DNA of 9,864 nucleotides from contig JACQDO010000399.1 of assembly GCA_016201085.1 (NCBI GenBank), positions 1 to 9,864 of the forward strand, read 5' to 3'. Both the position numbers and the translations under genes were made by a program. The DNA is from Hyphomicrobiales bacterium (GTDB lineage: Bacteria > Pseudomonadota > Alphaproteobacteria > Rhizobiales > Xanthobacteraceae). Under the pieces are notes generated by a model. It did not search any database. It had not been told where the DNA came from and saw only the letters and a program-made list of their open reading frames with translations. Positions 6,465 through 9,864 of the stretch are shown here, in pieces (the stretch's first letter is position 1; every line of letters begins with the position of its first letter).

Positions 6465-6611
6465 ATGTCGGCCGTCGGGCTTGCCTTCGTCCTCGCCGTC
6501 GCATCTCCGGCCGACGCGGCCAAGGCGCGCAAGCACAGGGCGCACGCGACGCCTACCGTCAAAGTCACCGCCAATTCCCGCTACCGTGGGACGCAGCTGA
6601 TCCCGGCCGGT
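6465..6611 (+). pseudogene. Probable truncated gene for a small secreted protein
   Basis: From the ATG at 6465 the frame gives a clear secretion signal: a hydrophobic core (VGLAFVLAVAS, residues 4-14) and an AxA site in PADAAKA. A basic mature start follows (KARKHRAHATPTVKVTANS), then RYRGTQLIPAG (residues 39-49). Short exported proteins of related genera carry a similar RYRG-x-x-x-PAG segment followed by a conserved tail (from memory), and no such tail is visible here. After about 6611 the frame stays open to 6776 but uses rare codons (CTA, TTA, AGA), crosses the aminotransferase ribosome binding site and overlaps that gene by 79 bases. The gene therefore probably lost its 3' half. A short but real secreted peptide remains possible. 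No strong Shine-Dalgarno is seen, only GAG 8-9 bases upstream. Confidence 0.35.
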
Positions 6612-6697
6612 CGTGCGCCCAATTTGATTTTCTCGGTCCGATCGGGTGAACTGCGTGCCAAATCGAGATCACGCAGCCGCGGCCCGGGAGAAATGCT

Positions 6698-7879
6698 ATG
6701 TTTAAAACGATCGCGGCCTTCGATCGCATCGGCGAGGAAAATGCCATTGCGGTGCTCGCCCGCGCCAATGTCCTGATCGCGCAGGGCCGGGACATCATCA
6801 ATCTCGGCATCGGCCAGCCGGACTTCCGTACCCCCGATTTTATCGTCGAGGCCGCGATCAAGGCGTTGCGCGACGGCCACCACGGCTATACGCCGGCCAA
6901 CGGCATTCCGGCCTTGCGCGAGGCGGTGGCGGCCGACCTGCACAAGCGCTTCAAGGTCGAGGTCTCGCCCGACAGCGTGATGATCATGCCGGGCGGCAAG
7001 CCGACCATGTTCATGTCGATCTTGATGTTCGGCGAACCGGGCGCGGAAATCCTCTATCCCGACCCCGGCTTTCCGATCTACCGCTCGATGATCGAGTTCA
7101 CCGGCGCCACACCGGTGCCGGTGCCGATCCGCGAGGAGAACGGCTTTGCCTTCTCGGCCGAGGAGACGCTCAAGCTGATCACGCCGCGCACGCGGCTGTT
7201 GATCATCAACTCGCCGGCCAATCCAACCGGCGGCGTCACCGGCAAGGCCGAAGTCGACAAGCTCGTTGCCGGCCTGGAGCAGTGGCCGGACGTCGTCGTC
7301 ATGTCGGACGAGATCTACGACCACATGGTCTATGACGGCGAGGCGCATGTCTGCCTGCTGTCCTATCCGTCGCTGCGCGACCGGCTGATCCTGCTCAACG
7401 GCTGGTCGAAGACCTATGCCATGACCGGCTGGCGGCTCGGCTACGCGGTGTGGCCGGGAAAGCTCTACGACTATGCGCGCAAGCTCGCGGTCAACCTGCA
7501 TTCCTGCGTCAACGCCTCGGCGCAATACGCGGGGCTCGCCGCGCTCAAGGGTCCGCAGGACGAAGTGCACAAGATGGTGGCCGAGTTCGACAAGCGCCGG
7601 AAGGTCGTGGTTGAAGGCCTCAACAAATTGCCCGGCGTGTCGTGCGCGACGCCGAAGGGCGCGTTTTATGCCTACCCCAACATCAAGCGCACGGGGTGGA
7701 AGGCGAAGGCGCTCGCCGCCGCGCTGCTGGATGACGCCGGCGTCGCCGTCATCGGCGGACCCGACTTCGGCATTCTCGGCGAGGGCTATCTGCGGCTGTC
7801 CTACGCCAACTCGACCGAGAACATCCTGAAGGCGCTCCAGCGGATGGGCGAGTTCTTGGCGAACCGCAAGGCGGCGTAA
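6698..7879 (+). CDS. PLP-dependent aminotransferase, class I/II (fold type I)
   Basis: Cytosolic transaminase that moves an amino group between an amino acid and a 2-oxo acid. The full length of 393 residues is normal for the family. Visible signatures: substrate-binding N-terminus INLGIGQPDF (34-43), the GGKPT phosphate-cup region (99-103), N175 in NSPANPTGG, D204 and Y207 in SDEIYD, the Schiff-base lysine K238 in NGWSKTYAMTGWRLGY, R246 as phosphate contact, and R366 in YLRLSYA binding the substrate carboxylate. The substrate is not determined; aspartate-, alanine- or aromatic-type use is possible for this subgroup. The ATG is well supported by GGGAG at 6686-6690, 7 bases upstream. The gene runs opposite to the GNAT operon and is followed by a hairpin without a T-run. 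Codon use is native and high in GC. Confidence 0.93.
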   Translation: MFKTIAAFDRIGEENAIAVLARANVLIAQGRDIINLGIGQPDFRTPDFIVEAAIKALRDGHHGYTPANGIPALREAVAADLHKRFKVEVSPDSVMIMPGGKPTMFMSILMFGEPGAEILYPDPGFPIYRSMIEFTGATPVPVPIREENGFAFSAEETLKLITPRTRLLIINSPANPTGGVTGKAEVDKLVAGLEQWPDVVVMSDEIYDHMVYDGEAHVCLLSYPSLRDRLILLNGWSKTYAMTGWRLGYAVWPGKLYDYARKLAVNLHSCVNASAQYAGLAALKGPQDEVHKMVAEFDKRRKVVVEGLNKLPGVSCATPKGAFYAYPNIKRTGWKAKALAAALLDDAGVAVIGGPDFGILGEGYLRLSYANSTENILKALQRMGEFLANRKAA

Positions 7880-7899
7880 GCAGCCCGCGTTACTGTCAG

Positions 7900-7916
7900 T
7901 TCCCGTTATCCGGGAA
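7900..7916 (+). terminator. Hairpin after the aminotransferase, possible weak terminator
   Basis: TTCCCG (7900-7905) pairs with CGGGAA (7911-7916) around TTATC, 20 bases after the aminotransferase stop. Only ATATTGATT follows, not a T-run, so it is a poor intrinsic terminator. It may instead stabilise the 3' end or bind a regulator. Confidence 0.35.
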
Positions 7917-7919
7917 ATA

Positions 7920-7948
7920 TTGATTAACTCCCGTATTCAGAGTAGGCT
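7920..7948 (+). promoter_or_regulatory. Candidate sigma-70 promoter for the eCIS-type effector gene
   Basis: TTGATT (7920-7925) is followed after 17 bases by TAGGCT (7943-7948), about 75 bases ahead of the chosen start. The -35 match is fair and the -10 match weak. It is the best pair I see in the 143-base gap. Confidence 0.25.
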
Positions 7949-8008
7949 GCCCTGTGATATGGGCGCGAGGCTCTGTGCTTCATGGTCTCACGCCTCGTCC
8001 GAATATCC

Positions 8009-8014
8009 GGAGGG
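8009..8014 (+). promoter_or_regulatory. Strong ribosome binding site that decides the start at 8023
   Basis: GGAGGG ends 8 bases before ATG 8023. The earlier in-frame ATG at 7954 has no comparable site and would add 23 residues unlike the rest (MIWARGSVLHGLT). The Shine-Dalgarno therefore favours 8023. Confidence 0.8.
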
Positions 8015-8022
8015 CTGTTGCC

Positions 8023-9618
8023 ATGGGACGGCAAGCGATATCCCGCGCCGAGCATACCCAAGCCCGCCCCAACGTCGGGCGTCTTTCTCGGTCCAGCTCA
8101 GCCCCCACGTTCATAGACAACCAGCCCGACGTCGTCGCCCTGCGCAAGCTGTCCGCGGCGCTGCACGACAGCCCGCGCATGGCGGTTCAGCGCAAGCTTG
8201 CCGATACGATGCAGAACAGCCCGAGCATGACGGCTCAGCGCAAGCAGATCGAGGGTATGAACGCAGGGCCCGCGCAGCGCCTGGGCTTGCCGGAGGAAGA
8301 AGAACTGCTGCAAGGCAAGTTCGCCCCAGTAGCGCAAAACCATGAACCTATTCAGAGAGCAAAAAAGAAGAAGAAACAAAGACCACCTTCATTCAAGCAG
8401 AGACAGGCCCAAAGCCAACGAGACAAGGAGGCTGCGGCCCAAATTTCGACGATCCAAGATCCCGATGAAAACGCCTGGGCCAAGAGTGTTGCAGCCACTC
8501 AGTCTGTGATTCCACTTGGATACCAGCCCAGGAAAAAGGGTGTTGTTATGGATGAGGGGATAGAGGCCAACACTTCTTTCGCCAAGAAAAACATCAACGT
8601 CACTTACAATACGGAGGCAGCCAGCGGCAAAAGAAACAAGCGCATCGGACGTCTCGCCAGCACCTTTACTCACGAATTGGCCGTGCACGGAAAAAATCCG
8701 CCGCAACGGGATGTGGAAAGTCCTGACGAAGAGGAAGAACACAGCGCGATGTACGACCCGGCCACGCGCGCCGAATACCGTGACCTCTCTTTGGCGACCC
8801 ATAATTCGCTCGAGAACGTTGAGCAAAAGAAAGCCTATGCGCGGTCATGGCTCGACGACATGAACTTCCAGATAAGCGGTGATGAAGATCTGGGTAAGGG
8901 AGAGAAGCGGGCGCGAAGAGAATGGGCAAAGCGCCAGAGAGCCCGCATGAATAAGCAGGCAAGAGTGACGATACAGCTTCGAAGGAAGCACGGGGCATCG
9001 CTCACGCAAGCCGCGCCCGGACATATTGGACTTGCTGACAAGGTAGTCCAGAGAATGATTCGTCGCGACGAAGCGGCGTTGGGCGCAGACATCTACAATT
9101 CCGGCTATGAAGATGGCGACGAACTATCGTTAGACACATTCTTGGAGGAGTTGTTCAATTATGCCCCGGCGCTTCGAGCGTCCGAAGAAAGCATCAGGGA
9201 ACTCGTTTCCTCTTGCGCCACGGAGGACGAGCCGGATTTTGCGTTTGACACATACGCCAGTGTCGTTGAATGGCTTGAGAAACAAGGCGTCAGCGCGGCG
9301 GAGGAGAAGAAAGGCGCCGAAGAGGAAGACTCGAGTGACGAAGAGGAAGAACTGGGCTCCGAAGGGGCTGGCGGTCAAATGGTGGGCAAGCTCTTCTTCC
9401 CCGGCCAGGAATATCATCAGACGGTAAAACCGGCTATCATAAGAACGATTGGCGCAAAAAATCTCAGTCTGCTGGTTTATAAAGACAAGATGCACAAAAA
9501 CTTCAACTTTTGGTTTGAAAAAGATGGTTCGATTTTCGCGGACGTGAACTCGGATCGAAACTCGAAAGGCAAAAATACCGGTTACCGATGGGTTGACGGC
9601 AAATGCGTGGAGGATTGA
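8023..9618 (+). CDS. Putative eCIS-type effector/cargo with HExxH motif
   Basis: 531 residues. Residues 33-80 are three tandem 16-residue units with (N/D)SPxMxxQRK; a QRLGLPEEEELLQGKF segment (85-100) follows. This QRK/EEEELLQGKF leader is characteristic of proteins that carry the DUF4157/eCIS core domain and are linked to extracellular contractile injection systems. The usual core after it (an N-S-x-P-A-x-x-x-A-x-A run ending in an HEAWHVVQQ-like motif) is not visible. Instead there is a lysine-rich stretch (113-119), then HELAVH (217-222), an HExxH zinc-peptidase-type motif, with EEEEH (236-240) as a possible third ligand region. A basic helical region (293-322), an acidic linker (425-445, EEEDSSDEEEEL) and a distinct C-terminal segment of about 80 residues (452-531) complete it. 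There is no signal peptide or membrane helix, as expected for a cargo. GC falls from 63-67% in sampled leader lines to 38-58% afterwards. Protease activity is inferred and the target is unknown. Confidence 0.8.
   Translation: MGRQAISRAEHTQARPNVGRLSRSSSAPTFIDNQPDVVALRKLSAALHDSPRMAVQRKLADTMQNSPSMTAQRKQIEGMNAGPAQRLGLPEEEELLQGKFAPVAQNHEPIQRAKKKKKQRPPSFKQRQAQSQRDKEAAAQISTIQDPDENAWAKSVAATQSVIPLGYQPRKKGVVMDEGIEANTSFAKKNINVTYNTEAASGKRNKRIGRLASTFTHELAVHGKNPPQRDVESPDEEEEHSAMYDPATRAEYRDLSLATHNSLENVEQKKAYARSWLDDMNFQISGDEDLGKGEKRARREWAKRQRARMNKQARVTIQLRRKHGASLTQAAPGHIGLADKVVQRMIRRDEAALGADIYNSGYEDGDELSLDTFLEELFNYAPALRASEESIRELVSSCATEDEPDFAFDTYASVVEWLEKQGVSAAEEKKGAEEEDSSDEEEELGSEGAGGQMVGKLFFPGQEYHQTVKPAIIRTIGAKNLSLLVYKDKMHKNFNFWFEKDGSIFADVNSDRNSKGKNTGYRWVDGKCVED
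8119..8262 (+). repeat. 48-base tandem repeat (three units) in the effector leader
   Basis: Three units of exactly 16 codons begin at 8119, 8167 and 8215. They encode NQPDVVALRKLSAALH, DSPRMAVQRKLADTMQ and NSPSMTAQRKQIEGMN, followed by a degenerate partial unit (AGPAQRLG). Units 2 and 3 are the most alike (SPxM, QRK, final M). Such QRK repeats are common at the N-termini of eCIS-associated proteins, where they may take part in loading or recognition (inference). Confidence 0.85.
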
Positions 9619-9720
9619 CCGTAATTCAACGGGGAGATGATGCCTCGCCGGGCAAGCACGTTCAGCGACCGCGCGATGCAGCCGAACGTGGTCTTGTCAG
9701 GTGCTGGCGCACACGCAGCG

Positions 9721-9737
9721 CCACCATCGCCGGGTGG
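9721..9737. terminator. GC-rich hairpin between convergent genes, weak candidate
   Basis: CCACC (9721-9725) pairs with GGTGG (9733-9737) around ATCGCCG, in the 132-base gap between the effector stop and the channel stop. A second possible stem pairs CACGTTC (9657-9663) with GAACGTG (9684-9690). Neither is followed by a T-run on either strand. The gap contains nothing else I can support. Confidence 0.25.
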
Positions 9738-9750
9738 CCGCGCTCGGACA

Positions 9751-9864
9751 TTACCTTTTGCCCGTCGTCGTTGTCTTTGTCTCCCTCTTTTTTTTGGCCG
9801 CCGCCGGCTGGCTAATCCGCACGTCGCGCACCGGATAGGGAATCTCGATGCCCTCGCGCTTGAA
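9751..9864 (-). CDS. C-terminus of an MscS-family mechanosensitive channel (partial)
   Basis: Only the last 37 residues lie in the window; the 5' part is beyond the right edge. The start of the fragment, FKREGIEIPYPVRDVRI, is the hallmark end of the MscS cytoplasmic domain (compare the family pattern F-x-x-x-G-I-E-I-P-F-P-x-R-D-V). It is followed by a basic, Thr-rich tail (AAAKKKRETKTTTTGKR). MscS channels sit in the inner membrane and release solutes on hypo-osmotic shock. An A8 run (minus strand) codes for the start of the lysine cluster and is a possible slippage site. The gene converges with the effector gene. Confidence 0.8.
   Translation of the reverse strand, partial: FKREGIEIPYPVRDVRISQPAAAKKKRETKTTTTGKR

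Noticed and set aside
6581..7570. Minus-strand 329-codon frame opposite the aminotransferase
   Set aside because: Antisense shadow; the aminotransferase on the plus strand has every catalytic residue.
7954..8022. 23-residue upstream extension of the effector (start at 7954)
   Set aside because: It has no Shine-Dalgarno, whereas GGAGGG lies at the right distance before ATG 8023.
9662..9751. 29-residue minus-strand frame overlapping the channel stop as TAATG
   Set aside because: The start-stop overlap is attractive, but the peptide (MSERGHPAMVALRVRQHL...) has no recognisable features and no Shine-Dalgarno. The short length allows chance.
9603..9815. Plus-strand 70-codon frame at the right end
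   Set aside because: It overlaps the effector stop and runs antisense to the conserved MscS C-terminus; no coding features.
1..9864. Search for tRNA, rRNA, CRISPR array, insertion sequence or integrase
   Set aside because: I found no cloverleaf with a T-loop consensus, no rRNA-like segment, no regularly spaced direct repeats with unique spacers, and no transposase or recombinase. The only tandem repeat is the 48-base coding one.

Overview
The window comes from a high-GC alphaproteobacterium, most likely a Hyphomicrobiales member near Bradyrhizobium, Rhodopseudomonas or Pseudolabrys. Three things point there: the type of palindromic intergenic repeats, the GC-rich codon use of the housekeeping genes, and the close match of the methionine aminopeptidase to alphaproteobacterial MetAPs. 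This placement is by recognition; no database search was possible.

Layout, left to right. A bipartite palindromic repeat (1-93) precedes map (131-955, minus). A second palindromic repeat (1029-1143) separates map from an AT-richer two-gene operon on the minus strand (1241-2753), whose products I do not recognise. Next is a gene-free, GC-rich, hairpin-dense stretch (about 2816-3260). A tightly packed minus-strand operon follows (6311 down to 3338): a possible 15-residue leader peptide, a GNAT acetyltransferase, an MFS_3-type transporter and a D-erythronate dehydrogenase-like SDR (denD). On the plus strand there is a probable truncated secreted-protein gene (6465-6611), a PLP-dependent class I/II aminotransferase (6698-7879), and a 531-residue protein (8023-9618) that looks like a cargo or effector of extracellular contractile injection systems (eCIS). 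The window ends in the C-terminus of a minus-strand MscS-type mechanosensitive channel (9751-9864).

Two segments stand out as accessory DNA. The first is the 1241-2753 operon: sampled 60-base lines are as low as 37% GC, against about 72% in a sampled line of the transporter gene. The second is the 8023-9618 gene, which is a mosaic. Its first 300 bases (63-67% GC in sampled lines) encode a leader with 16-residue tandem repeats and an EEEELLQGKF motif typical of DUF4157/eCIS-associated proteins. The rest drops to 38-58% GC in sampled lines and carries an HELAVH (HExxH) motif, an acidic linker and a distinct C-terminal segment. The usual DUF4157 core is not visible. The simplest reading is an orphan eCIS effector in which a new payload sits behind a conserved loading leader. 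No eCIS structural gene lies in the window.

The GNAT, MFS and DenD genes are probably co-translated: GTGA and ATGA overlaps and a zero-gap TAA/ATG junction link four consecutive reading frames. A shared pathway is not obvious. DenD suggests sugar-acid (tetronate) catabolism, but the partner kinase and isomerase genes are absent here.
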